Origin: Ligilactobacillus pabuli
GTDB lineage: Bacteria > Bacillota > Bacilli > Lactobacillales > Lactobacillaceae
DNA length: 64,000 nt
Reading direction: 5' to 3'
NCBI RefSeq assembly: GCF_022836475.1
Contig: NZ_BQXH01000012.1
Location: 1-64,000, forward strand
In this document: positions 27,182 to 36,197 of the stretch, piece by piece
Layout: every line of letters begins with the position of its first letter
Numbering within the stretch: position 1 is the stretch's first letter
Translations under genes and position numbers: made by a program
Notes under the pieces: model-generated
Told to the model about the DNA's origin: nothing
The model's input: only the letters and a program-made list of their open reading frames with translations
Databases searched by the model: none

Positions 27182-28894
27182 TTAGATCCTCCCCATCGCA
27201 TGACTTAACTTCACTAAGGCGCCGTCTGCTTGTTTCAGCTCGGTCAAACTACCTGCCTCGGCTACTTTCCCGTGGTCCAACACGACTACTTGGTCCATCT
27301 CGTTTAACCAGTGCAAACGGTGGGTCGCAAAGATCACCAGGTGATTTTCCATTAGCGGCAGCATCTTTTCTTTCAATTCAACTTCTGTTTCAATGTCCAA
27401 ATGCGCAGTCGGTTCATCAAATAAGATGATTCGTCGGCTCTGGTCCAAAAAGGCCCGCGCTAAGGCGATCCGCTGTGCCTGGCCCCCGCTCAAACTCCGG
27501 GCGCCTTCACCAATCACGGTCTCCAAGCCGTCCGGCAAATCAGCGACTAAGTCCGTCAAGCCGACAGTTTCAACCGCTGCAGCCACCTGTTCATCAGTAG
27601 CATCTTGCTGGTAAAAAACGATATTTTCTCGCAAAGTTTGGTGGAAAATATAGGGCACTTGTGGGATGTAGATCAGTTGCTTTTGCCAGTCAGCTTGTTT
27701 GAATGAGTCCAGCGCGATTCCGTTATACGAGATCTCGGCTTGGTCCGGCTGCAAAAAGCCGCTCAACAAGTTGATCAAAGTCGACTTGCCTGACCCGCTC
27801 AAGCCCACGATGCCGACCTTTTGAAAGCCGTGCAGCTGCAAGTCAAACTGGTTGACCTGTTGGGCTTGGTCATAAGAATGCTGCATGTTTGTAATCGTTA
27901 ATTGACTAGCAGCGTCCCACTGTGGTAATTCCTGCGGCTCGGGTAATTGTTCGTCGTAATCCAAAATTTCATTGATGGCGCCAAAAGCATTCTTCCCGTT
28001 TAAGGTCGCGTGATAGTCATTAGAAAAATCACGGATCGGTAAAAAGTACTCTGGACTCAGGGTCAAAATCACCAAAGCCGGGTACAACAACATCGTTCCG
28101 TTGATCAAACCCAGTCCTAAAAAGACTGCCACTACCGCGATCGATAAAGTCGTAAAGAAGTCCAAAGCGAAAGTGGATAAGATCGCGATCTTTAAGGTAC
28201 TGATCGTAGCCTTCCGGAATTTTTCACTGGTTTTGAAAATACTGTGCCCATACTTTTTACTGAGGCCAAAGAACTTCAGCGTATCAATGCCCCGCAATGA
28301 ATCAACAAAGTGGTTCGCTAAAATTTGGTAGGATGCGTACTGTTTGTCAGCTTTATCCTGGGCTGCATAACCCAAAATAATCATAAAAATAACATCCACT
28401 GGTAAGATCACCAGTAAAAAGGCTGCAGCTTTCCAATCAAAACAGGCAATAGCAATCAAAATTACAAAGGGGATCAGTATCATATTGATCATTTTGGACA
28501 AGGATAAACTCAGGTAGTCTTCGACTTGGTCGATCCCTTCTAGAGCCATTGTCGTCACATTCCCAGTCCCCTGCTTTTGCGTGATTTCTGGACCAACGCG
28601 AAAGACTTTCTCTAATAATTTATTCCTGATCTCCTGGGAAGCTTGACTCGCAAACTTATCCAACCGCTGCTGTTTTATGTATATACACAAGTGTCGCAGC
28701 AGGTATAGTAAGACGAACCATACCAGCCACGATATTTGTGCAGATAACGGATGCCCATTCCACAAGCTCACGATTGCTCGTGAAATTGTGATCGTCTGAC
28801 CAATGATTGCGACAGACTGGAGCAATGTCAACAGCATTAGCAAGGACAAAATTTGTTTTGCCCCCGGGATCTCCATTATCTTTTTATCTAACAT
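27182..28894 (-). CDS. cydD: ABC exporter subunit CydD
   Basis: Half-transporter of 570 residues: six-helix membrane domain, then an ATPase with Walker A GLSGSGKST near 360, signature LSGGQAQRIALARAF and Walker B IILFDEPTAHLD. The membrane domain with ITQKQGTGNVTTMALEGIDQVEDYL is typical of CydD. Works as a heterodimer with the next gene, CydC. Gene naming of the two halves differs between species. Confidence 0.9.
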   Translation of the reverse strand: MLDKKIMEIPGAKQILSLLMLLTLLQSVAIIGQTITISRAIVSLWNGHPLSAQISWLVWFVLLYLLRHLCIYIKQQRLDKFASQASQEIRNKLLEKVFRVGPEITQKQGTGNVTTMALEGIDQVEDYLSLSLSKMINMILIPFVILIAIACFDWKAAAFLLVILPVDVIFMIILGYAAQDKADKQYASYQILANHFVDSLRGIDTLKFFGLSKKYGHSIFKTSEKFRKATISTLKIAILSTFALDFFTTLSIAVVAVFLGLGLINGTMLLYPALVILTLSPEYFLPIRDFSNDYHATLNGKNAFGAINEILDYDEQLPEPQELPQWDAASQLTITNMQHSYDQAQQVNQFDLQLHGFQKVGIVGLSGSGKSTLINLLSGFLQPDQAEISYNGIALDSFKQADWQKQLIYIPQVPYIFHQTLRENIVFYQQDATDEQVAAAVETVGLTDLVADLPDGLETVIGEGARSLSGGQAQRIALARAFLDQSRRIILFDEPTAHLDIETEVELKEKMLPLMENHLVIFATHRLHWLNEMDQVVVLDHGKVAEAGSLTELKQADGALVKLSHAMGRI

Positions 28895-28927
28895 TTTTTA
28901 TTTTGTCTCCATCTCTAAATGAGCCAA

Positions 28928-29959
28928 CTAGTGACTTGTCTCTTGGACTTTTGTCGCTGTTTTTTTAGTAGAAACACGTTTTCTGAAGATGTAGTAAGTC
29001 CAGCCAATGTACAGTAAAACAATTGGCAGCATGGTGCAAACTACGATCGTCATGACCTTCATCGTATATGGTGAAGAAGATGAGTTTTTGATCAACAAAT
29101 CAAACTTCGAGTTCGTTGAGCTGATCATCAAACGAGGGAATAGTCCTTGGAATAACAAGGCAACCAAGGAAACTAAAGTTAAACCACTCGCTGTAAAGGC
29201 CAAGCCTTCTTTGTTTTTGAGGACTCCGATATGAGCGATGACTGACAATAAGACGATCACCACTAACAAACTCAATGTTGCGACCAAATGACGGTCAAAG
29301 AAGTCTGTTTGGAAATACATCAAAACGGCAAAGGCAACCAAGCCAACATACAAAACTGGGTACAAAACTTCACCGTACTTTTTGACGCGACCACGTAATG
29401 GCCATTCTGTCTTCAAACCGATGTAGTTCAACCCATGCAAGTAAGCTAAAAGTGTCAAGGCAACTCCGCCAACGATCGAGAAGAGGTTAACGTAGTCTGT
29501 AAAGCCGGCCCACACGTTACCGTGAGCATCGAGCGGCATACCTTGGACTAAACTAATAAACATGATGCCAAACATAAATGGCACGATGAAACTACCAATG
29601 GCAAGTGTCCAGTCCCAGATATGCTTTTTGTCGGCAGAAGTCCGTTCGCGAAATTCAAAGGAAACCCCACGAATGATCAAGCCAAACAAAATGATAAACA
29701 AGACTAGGTAGTAACCAGAGAATAATGCTGAATACCAGTATGGGAACGAAGCAAACATTGCCCCACCAGCTGTGATCAGCCAAACTTCATTTCCGTCCCA
29801 AACCGGTCCGATCGAAGCAATCACTTGGTCACGTTCGTCATCATCTTTAGCCAAAGTGACAACAGACATCCCGACCCCATAGTCGAAGCCTTCCAAGAAG
29901 AAGAAGCCTGCAAATAAGACACCAATAATAATAAACCAAATTAATTGTAATGTTGTCAT
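28928..29959 (-). CDS. cydB: Cytochrome bd quinol oxidase subunit II
   Basis: Membrane subunit of 343 residues. It begins with the characteristic LQLIWFIIIGVLFAGFFFLEGFDYGVGM and GPVWDGNEVWLITAGGAMFASFP. Its ATG overlaps the cydA stop (TAATG). Together with CydA it oxidises menaquinol and reduces oxygen to water. Confidence 0.95.
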   Translation of the reverse strand: MTTLQLIWFIIIGVLFAGFFFLEGFDYGVGMSVVTLAKDDDERDQVIASIGPVWDGNEVWLITAGGAMFASFPYWYSALFSGYYLVLFIILFGLIIRGVSFEFRERTSADKKHIWDWTLAIGSFIVPFMFGIMFISLVQGMPLDAHGNVWAGFTDYVNLFSIVGGVALTLLAYLHGLNYIGLKTEWPLRGRVKKYGEVLYPVLYVGLVAFAVLMYFQTDFFDRHLVATLSLLVVIVLLSVIAHIGVLKNKEGLAFTASGLTLVSLVALLFQGLFPRLMISSTNSKFDLLIKNSSSSPYTMKVMTIVVCTMLPIVLLYIGWTYYIFRKRVSTKKTATKVQETSH

Positions 29960-31386
29960 TATTCAAATGCCTCCTTACTAAATGGATCAACGTCTGCATC
30001 AGAGCTAAGCGGTGCGTTTAAAGTTACACTATCATCGTCTTCTGGGCCCTTCTTCAATTCTTTGACAACTAAAGCAACCATCACGATTGCCAAGAAACTA
30101 AATAAGCAGAAGTACACGATATTTGAAGTTAGCAATGAACCCACTGAAACGTTAGGCGACACACTATCTTTAATGGTGAACAAGCCGTAAACAGTCCATG
30201 GATAACGACCTAATTCTGTGACTAACCAGCCGCAAGTATTAGTAATAAACGGCACGAAGGTAAAGAGTCCTACGATCCACAGCATCCATTTTTGTCTAAA
30301 CAGCAACTGGCTCTTCTTGCGGGCAAAGAACAGTCCGATGACCGCTACACCCAGCATTGCCATGCCGAATAATGCCATGATATGGAATGACCAAAAGAGG
30401 GTATTAACTGGTGGATAGTAGTTATTTTGATCCCCGTATTTAGCCTGTAACTTCTTATTAGCTTCATCCATCCCTTGAATTGAGCCAGATGGCTTATGGT
30501 AAGACAAGAGACTTAACATGTAAGGGATCTTGATGCTGAATTTATCTTCATGGGTCTTAGTATCCATAAAGTCAACTAATTTCCATGGAGCAGGGTCAGC
30601 TGTCGTATGCTTTTCCCCTTCAGTTGCAGCAAATTTCATTGGTTGGTCTTCAATCAGAGCTTGCATTTGCAAGTCCCCAGCAGCGAAGACTGCCAGTGAC
30701 CCAACTAAACCAACGACTAAGCCAAGTTTTAATGAACGTTTGAAGAAATCAGTTTCCTTTAACTTCTTATTCAACAATTTGAAAGCAGACATCCCGGCGA
30801 TCAAGAAACCACCCATCGTGATCGCACCTGCGATCGTGTGGCCAAATTCATACCAGGCCTGCGTATTAGTGACTAATTCCGGGAAGCTCGTCATCACAGC
30901 ACGGCCGCCTTTGATTGCATACCCAGTTGGGTGTTGCATAAAGGCATTCGCAGTAATGATCCAGAAAGCAGACAGCATTGAAGCAGCTGTCACCAGCCAA
31001 ATGAAGGCCACGTGCAAACCTGGTTTAACAGTCTTCCAGGTAAACATCCAGAGACCCAAGAAAGTTGACTCCATAAAGAAAGCCAACAAAGCTTCAATCG
31101 CAAGCGGGGCTCCAAAAATGTCCCCCATAAAACGTGAGTAATCCGACCAGTTCATTCCAAACTGGAATTCCTGAATGATCCCTGTCACAACACCGACAGC
31201 AAAACTAAGCAGGAAAATGTTGCCCCAGAACTTAGTCATGCGTAGATACATCTTATTTTTGGTGCGTACAAACATTGTTTCCATAATTGCAACTACTAAT
31301 CCTGTTCCGATAGTAAAGGGAACGAAGAAAAAATGGAAGATGGTCGTCATCCCAAATTGAAAACGCGCCAAACTTAGAATATCCAT
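29959..31386 (-). CDS. cydA: Cytochrome bd quinol oxidase subunit I
   Basis: Haem-carrying subunit of 475 residues. The N-terminal ARFQFGMTTIFHFFFVPFTIG includes the haem His19-region; EFQFGMNWSDYSRFMGD and the ESTFLGLW glutamate region follow; the quinol-binding Q loop is short, as in Gram-positive enzymes; GRYPWTVYGLF is the conserved GRxPW segment. Ribosome site AAGGAGG. First gene of the operon, with a promoter read at 31431-31459. Respiration would need supplied haem. Confidence 0.95.
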   Translation of the reverse strand: MDILSLARFQFGMTTIFHFFFVPFTIGTGLVVAIMETMFVRTKNKMYLRMTKFWGNIFLLSFAVGVVTGIIQEFQFGMNWSDYSRFMGDIFGAPLAIEALLAFFMESTFLGLWMFTWKTVKPGLHVAFIWLVTAASMLSAFWIITANAFMQHPTGYAIKGGRAVMTSFPELVTNTQAWYEFGHTIAGAITMGGFLIAGMSAFKLLNKKLKETDFFKRSLKLGLVVGLVGSLAVFAAGDLQMQALIEDQPMKFAATEGEKHTTADPAPWKLVDFMDTKTHEDKFSIKIPYMLSLLSYHKPSGSIQGMDEANKKLQAKYGDQNNYYPPVNTLFWSFHIMALFGMAMLGVAVIGLFFARKKSQLLFRQKWMLWIVGLFTFVPFITNTCGWLVTELGRYPWTVYGLFTIKDSVSPNVSVGSLLTSNIVYFCLFSFLAIVMVALVVKELKKGPEDDDSVTLNAPLSSDADVDPFSKEAFE

Positions 31387-31430
31387 TCACAATTCCTCCT
31401 TTATAAAATTTTTATAAATTAACCATTCTT

Positions 31431-31473
31431 ACTATACACCGAAAATCACAAAAAACCAATTACCTAAGTAATT
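31431..31473 (-). promoter_or_regulatory. cydA promoter with adjacent inverted repeat
   Basis: Minus strand: TTGGTT (31454-31459), 17 bases, TATAGT (31431-31436). The spacer contains TTGTGA, a half of the Rex consensus TTGTGA-N6-TCACAA. Overlapping the -35 is AATTAC-ttag-GTAATT (31458-31473), an inverted repeat of 6-base arms. Redox control by Rex is known for cyd genes in Gram-positive bacteria; here only a half-site is seen. Confidence 0.55.
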
Positions 31474-31621
31474 TAATATTGTCCAAGATTTAACTTTTAA
31501 AAACCGGTTGCACAAATTTGGTGTAACCACGGGCTTTACGCCAGTTTTTGCTATGACTTAGAATTTTTTGAAACAAGCAGCTAGTGGTTGGCGTGAATGT
31601 GTGGTTCTGAATTATGGTTGC

Positions 31622-31895
31622 TTCCTGTTCTTTTAACCAGTCGCCCGCCATGGGGGCAACTTCGCCTGGCTTGCCCCCAGTCTCCTGCCAACTGGGGGCA
31701 ACTTTGCTCGACTTACACCCAGTCGTCCGCAATACTTCCGTCTTATTTTATATTTGGCCCGTCTTTTTACAATTTTTGGGGCCAGACTCTTGCTCTGGTG
31801 CATACTTTGCTCGACTTTGCTCCAGAGGGGAGCAGTCTGGCCCCTTCTTTCCCATTCTTGGGGCCAGACTGCTTTCGTTTGCCCCCTCCTTCCTC
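31622..31895. repeat. 42-bp-type repeat array D
   Basis: Units with strong inverted repeats of differing sequence: CTGGGGGCAA...TTGCCCCCAG type (10-base arms around 31655-31690), ACTGGG...CCCAGT, CTCTGG...CCAGAG, and GGGGCCAGACT...AGTCTGGCCCC around the last. The shared loop is ACTTTGCTCGACTTAC-like. Lies between the cydA promoter and the reductase terminator. Short frames across it are artefacts. Confidence 0.85.
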
Positions 31896-31907
31896 GCTTA
31901 AAACAAA

Positions 31908-31955
31908 AACCTTAGCGTTCTAGCAACTAACTTGCACAACACTAAGGTTTCATTT
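31908..31955 (-). terminator. terminator of the reductase gene
   Basis: Minus strand: AAACCTTAGTGTT ... GAACGCTAAGGTTTTTGTTTT, one G-T wobble pair in the stem. Confidence 0.85.
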
Positions 31956-31970
31956 CAAACTATTGTAATT

Positions 31971-33308
31971 TTATAGCTGGTCTAAAGTATCTGAAGCTAG
32001 CGATGGGAACAGATAAACTAGACGACCCATTTCAGCGGGACCCCAGCCAAATTCAACTGCTGGTAAAATTGAGTTGATCGCGTCATCAGCTTTTTCGCTG
32101 ACTTCGGCGGCACCCACAACTTTGTGGTCAGCATCATAAACTAAGGTTAACTTCGCATAGTCTTCATTGTCGACCAAACGGTACCAGCCGCCCATCAAGT
32201 CGTTTTCTTGCACACTATGATCAGCGGAATCTGCCACATCAGCGGCATTCACACCAACTTGGGCGATCCGTGGTGAAGTAAAGACAACTGATGGAATTGC
32301 TGGGTAATCAATTGCTGCATCTGTCACGCCACTGAATAATTTCATCAAATAAGTTGTCTCATAAATTGCTGTCGGAGTAAGTTTTGGCTGCTTTTTGTCC
32401 AGCACATCCCCGGAAGCATAAATGCTGTCGACACTAGTTTGCAGATGGTCGTTGACTTCGATGCCGTGTGCGTTATATTTGACACCCACTTCGTCTAAGC
32501 CTAAGTTTTCAACGTTCGGGATCCGGCCAGAAGCATCTAAGATCCAATCAGTCGTTAAGCTTGCGCCATCGCCGTAGCTAACTGTATATTGGTCACCTGC
32601 TTGGGCAAATTCAGCCACCTTGGCGCTGCGAACAAACTTCACCCCACGTTTCTCCAAATCAGCAATCACGTGTTCCACATATGGCTGGTGGAATGAACGT
32701 AAAGCCTTGTCAGCGTGCATTAAAACTGTAACTTGTGCCCCCGCTGCGTTGGCGATCGTGGCAAATTCCATTCCGATGTAGCCACTGCCAATAATAGTAA
32801 TGTTAGCAGGCAAATCTGTTAACGCCATAAAGTCGGCACTGTCGTGAGCTAAATCTGTACCAGGAATGTCCAAACGATGTGGTCGTAAACCAGTGGCGAG
32901 CACGATCTTGGCTGCAGTCTTTTCAGAGCCATCCACCACGACGGTGTGCGCGTCTGCTAGTTTCCCAGTCCCATGAATCATTTCAACACCTGCATCTGCC
33001 AGCAAACCGCTGATAAAATCAGGTAAGCCGTCAATGACTTCATGTTCGTGCTTGACGTTTTCGGCCCAGTTAAAAGTTAAGTCGCCGCTCACGATATCCT
33101 TCATCCGTTCTTGGAAACGGACCAGTTCAACGGGTGCGTCTAAGGTAATTTTGGCGTTGCAACCGCGGTTCGGGCAAGTGCCCCCGATTTTATCGGCTTC
33201 GATGACACCGACTTTGTAACCCTTAGCGGCTAAAGGAATCGCCCCATCGAACGTACCGTGACCTGCACCTAGATACAAAACATCATATTGATAACCATTT
33301 TCTGGCAT
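31971..33308 (-). CDS. Pyridine nucleotide-disulfide oxidoreductase, unusual C-terminus
   Basis: Flavoprotein of 445 residues in the glutathione reductase/dihydrolipoyl dehydrogenase family. FAD site LYLGAGHGTFDGAI; redox-active disulfide GGTCPNRGC (Cys45, Cys50); NAD(P) site IIGSGYIGMEFA; second FAD site SIYASGDV. The C-terminal dimer domain ends YLFPSLASD where true glutathione and lipoamide reductases have HPT-x-x-E, so the catalytic His is replaced by Phe. The substrate is therefore probably not glutathione or lipoamide, or chemistry differs. Single gene with its own terminator. Confidence 0.85.
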   Translation of the reverse strand: MPENGYQYDVLYLGAGHGTFDGAIPLAAKGYKVGVIEADKIGGTCPNRGCNAKITLDAPVELVRFQERMKDIVSGDLTFNWAENVKHEHEVIDGLPDFISGLLADAGVEMIHGTGKLADAHTVVVDGSEKTAAKIVLATGLRPHRLDIPGTDLAHDSADFMALTDLPANITIIGSGYIGMEFATIANAAGAQVTVLMHADKALRSFHQPYVEHVIADLEKRGVKFVRSAKVAEFAQAGDQYTVSYGDGASLTTDWILDASGRIPNVENLGLDEVGVKYNAHGIEVNDHLQTSVDSIYASGDVLDKKQPKLTPTAIYETTYLMKLFSGVTDAAIDYPAIPSVVFTSPRIAQVGVNAADVADSADHSVQENDLMGGWYRLVDNEDYAKLTLVYDADHKVVGAAEVSEKADDAINSILPAVEFGWGPAEMGRLVYLFPSLASDTLDQL

Positions 33309-33404
33309 GAATTTAACTTCCTCTCTGATTAATTCAAATATCTAACTATTACGGTCACTTTACACCTGGCACGAACTGAAATGCAAAAAATCAGCTTGTT
33401 AAAA

Positions 33405-34385
33405 TTAACGCATGACTTCAGTCAAATGCAGCTGATCGTCAATATCGTAAAAATGCGGGTGTTGCCAGTTCAGCATCTCATCGGTCAGTTGATACTTGGT
33501 GATGCCCAAGCGATGATACGGCTCAAAATAATAGCTGCGCGATTCCAGGCAAGTCGCCGAGCGGTAGACCGAATATGTCTGTTGGTAGCGGCTCAGCTTT
33601 GGAACTGTGACACTGTTTAACAAATGCCAGCTGCTGATCACCGCTTCTTGTTCGTTTTTAGGCTGGTCCGTTTTATCCCGATAGTAGGCAGCACGGATGA
33701 AGCGGCCCGTTGGCGTGTAAGCAGAAGTCGGGACCTTTTTACCCGCAAACCGACCAGTCCCGCTTTGAGCAGCGACCTTGGATGGGGCCGTCGTTTGCAA
33801 GTCTGCCCTCAAATTAATGTAGTCGCCCAATTGTTCCACCTGATGAGCGAAGTCAAAGGCGTTGGTCACAACTCCCAACGGATTTTCGATGACATTCATC
33901 GGCTGCACGGTCGGTTCAATGATCACACACCGGCCGGTCCGGTCCGTGGCGGCGTAGTGCAATTCCGGATAGCCATAGGGGATCTGGGCGTGCTTGCCGC
34001 TCATTAAACTAATTTCAGGCAAATGCTCAATAATCTCCGCCACGGACTTAAAGTTGCCCATCAAATAAAACGGCAACTCATATGGAGCCAGCTGCTGAGT
34101 TTCGGGGCGGGGGTCGTCATACAAATGAGTGCCGTTTCTAAAGGTCAGTTTTTGGACACTCAAGCCCCACTCATTGACACCATCGCTCATATCGATCGCC
34201 GCTTCCTTGCCGCGCCCAACGCCAATGATCGCGTAGCGGTTAGTCACCGTTTGCCCGTCAAAATCCCGGACCCACTGATAGTTTCTGGGTGAAAAGACCG
34301 GTCCAGACTCAAGCTCATGCCAGTCCATCGTCCGCGAAAACAAGTGGGTGCCATCCTGTGCAAGTTGTAAAATACTAGTACACAT
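33405..34385 (-). CDS. Choloylglycine hydrolase family protein (linear amide hydrolase)
   Basis: Ntn-type hydrolase of 326 residues. After removal of Met1, Cys2 (MCTSILQ) becomes the N-terminal nucleophile; Arg18 and Asp21 (SRTMDW) sit at the positions used by bile salt hydrolases and penicillin V acylases. The frame opens 13 codons earlier, but GGAGAGGTGAT stands right before the ATG at 34385 and only that start places Cys at position 2. Whether it cleaves conjugated bile salts, penicillin V or acyl-homoserine-lactone-like amides cannot be decided here. No signal peptide. Confidence 0.88.
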   Translation of the reverse strand: MCTSILQLAQDGTHLFSRTMDWHELESGPVFSPRNYQWVRDFDGQTVTNRYAIIGVGRGKEAAIDMSDGVNEWGLSVQKLTFRNGTHLYDDPRPETQQLAPYELPFYLMGNFKSVAEIIEHLPEISLMSGKHAQIPYGYPELHYAATDRTGRCVIIEPTVQPMNVIENPLGVVTNAFDFAHQVEQLGDYINLRADLQTTAPSKVAAQSGTGRFAGKKVPTSAYTPTGRFIRAAYYRDKTDQPKNEQEAVISSWHLLNSVTVPKLSRYQQTYSVYRSATCLESRSYYFEPYHRLGITKYQLTDEMLNWQHPHFYDIDDQLHLTEVMR

Positions 34386-34494
34386 ATCACCTCTCCTTTG
34401 CCAGTTTAATACTTTCATTATCACCGATATCCAGTCAAATTCAAAGCAGTTAGCTTAACAAACTGAACCTGCCAAATCAGTTGGAGTACAATAA

Positions 34495-34562
34495 AAAGCC
34501 TGTCAACACCGAGCCGTGTTCTTTTAACCAAAGAACAGCATCTGCGTTAACAGGCTTTAATT
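34495..34562 (-). terminator. terminator of the GPH transporter gene
   Basis: Minus strand: AAAGCCTGTTAAC ... GTTGACAGGCTTTTTA, with an inner TGTTCTTTGGTTAAAAGAACA hairpin. It lies between the transporter stop and the hydrolase start. Confidence 0.85.
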
Positions 34563-34579
34563 TGTCACACGATCTCACG

Positions 34580-35890
34580 TTAATTTTGAGGCTGCATGAC
34601 ACCTTCATCATATTTTCTTAATACTAAGTACATCACGACATAAATCGCTAATGGGATCCAGACGAAGTTCAAATCGATCATTCTGATCGTGGCTGCGTTT
34701 TGCGCCTGGTTGGCCACATAGCCCGAAGCGTCAAACATCATCGCGGTGATCAAACCGCCGATTCCGAGGCCCAGGTTAACGCCCCAATCACTAGTTGACG
34801 CTAACAAACCTTCAGCTTGGATCCCCATCGTTGTCCCGAAGGCGATCGTATCGGCGATCATGATAGAAACTAGGCCGATCACGATCCCGTTTCCGATCGA
34901 GTTAACGAAGATCCCGGCAAAGGTGATCCCCAAAATTTTGGTATAGGCACCCAATCCAATAATCAGCTGCCCGACTAACTCGATCATGATTCCGTGTGAC
35001 ATCGTTGCTTTTTTACTTCTAACTTGAGTAAAGCGCAAGATCAGCAGGACCCCAATGATCGACGCTAAGGTGAAACTGTTGGCAATCGATACCAGGTGGT
35101 CATTGTTGTAAACGTATTTGAAGTAGTAAATCGTCGTTTGGTTCTTAATGGCCGTTGATAACCAGTACAAGAAAACGACCACTGACAAAATGATCCACGG
35201 CTGGTTGTGCCGCAGCATGTTTAAGACTTTGCTCAACGGCTGGTGATTCATTTCTTCGTTAGTATGGCGTTCACGGACTTGGAAGAACGTGTTTAAGATC
35301 AAAACCAACGAGATGATCCCAAAAATAATCACTGTCCCCAAGAAACCTTTACGCTGGTCGCCTTTCCCGATCAATTGAACCAACGGGATCGTGAAGGTCG
35401 CTACTACGACTTGGACCAAACTGCCAAAGAATTGACGGATCACACCTAAAATGGTGATCTCCCGGTCATTTTCGGTCATTGTTGGCAAAATCGAAGTCAC
35501 TGGCAAATTAACTGCCGTATACAGGAAACCTAAGCCCAGGTAAGTCACGTAAGCCCAAGCAAGTTTACCGCCGCCAGAAAAATCAGGCGTCACAAAGGTC
35601 AAAATTGCCACCAGCACATACGGTAAAGCATACCAGAGGAAAAACGGCCGACTCTTCCCCCATTTGGAATGGGTCCGGTCGATCATTAGACCTAAAACAA
35701 CACTTTCGATCACATCCATCGCCCGCGCGATCGCAAATAAGATCCCGACATCCCGCGCTCGTAAACCATACACATCCGTGTAGAAAAATAACAGGTAAGA
35801 ACCCATCATTTGAAAAATCAGGTTATCGGCGGCATCGCTTAAACCATAGCTGATCCGCTCACCCCAACCTGTTTCGTACTTTCTATTCAT
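34580..35890 (-). CDS. GPH-family sugar:cation symporter
   Basis: Major-facilitator-type transporter of 436 residues with about twelve membrane helices, in the glycoside-pentoside-hexuronide family (relatives carry melibiose, xylosides or glucuronides). Signs are the N-terminal ERISYGLSDAADNLIFQMM, the cytoplasmic loop MIDRTHSKWGKSRPFFLW and TSILPTMTENDRE. No EIIA-like tail is present. The substrate cannot be read and there is no glycosidase next to it. Confidence 0.85.
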   Translation of the reverse strand: MNRKYETGWGERISYGLSDAADNLIFQMMGSYLLFFYTDVYGLRARDVGILFAIARAMDVIESVVLGLMIDRTHSKWGKSRPFFLWYALPYVLVAILTFVTPDFSGGGKLAWAYVTYLGLGFLYTAVNLPVTSILPTMTENDREITILGVIRQFFGSLVQVVVATFTIPLVQLIGKGDQRKGFLGTVIIFGIISLVLILNTFFQVRERHTNEEMNHQPLSKVLNMLRHNQPWIILSVVVFLYWLSTAIKNQTTIYYFKYVYNNDHLVSIANSFTLASIIGVLLILRFTQVRSKKATMSHGIMIELVGQLIIGLGAYTKILGITFAGIFVNSIGNGIVIGLVSIMIADTIAFGTTMGIQAEGLLASTSDWGVNLGLGIGGLITAMMFDASGYVANQAQNAATIRMIDLNFVWIPLAIYVVMYLVLRKYDEGVMQPQN

Positions 35891-35984
35891 TTCCCTACAA
35901 ATCCTTTCTTAATTTCAACGCTAACTTTTAGCGCCTTTCCTCGGCCAAAAACTCTGTTAATGCTCGCCTTCTAACCGAGTGACT

Positions 35985-36128
35985 CCGCTCTGTTTTCTTA
36001 GTCGAGCTACTCAAAGCAGGACTTTCCGCCTAGTCAAGACCAGCCTTCAATGCCTAGCCCGCATTAAAGGCCAGTCTCCACTAGTGCTCGAGTCCTCCCG
36101 CTTTGCTCCGCTCTGTTTTCTTCGTTCT
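35985..36128 (+). repeat. Dispersed repeat, family 2, long form
   Basis: Same block order as the inverted copy at 23517-23641: TAGTCGAGCT, GGACTTTCCGCCTAG, AAGACCAGCCTTCAATG, GCATTAAAGG, CTAGTGCTCGAGTCCTCC, TTTGCTCCGCTCTGTTTT. It accounts for the gap between yagU and the transporter. A frame of 99 codons across it is spurious. Confidence 0.85.
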
Positions 36129-36132
36129 ATGT

Positions 36133-36170
36133 ATGAAAAAATCCGGGTCACTAACCTGCCCGGATTTGCC
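36133..36170 (-). terminator. terminator of the yagU-like gene
   Basis: Minus strand: AAATCCGGGCAGG ... CCCGGATT and TTTTTT. Confidence 0.85.
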
Positions 36171-36197
36171 AAACATTATTACTATTCCACCAACAAC

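Noticed and set aside
30530-31141. Plus-strand frame of 203 codons
   Set aside because: Antisense to cydA, whose conserved residues are all present; low-complexity product and no ribosome site.
31490-31923. Short frames around 31.5-31.9 kb on both strands
   Set aside because: They cross the repeat array D and its inverted repeats and have no ribosome sites.
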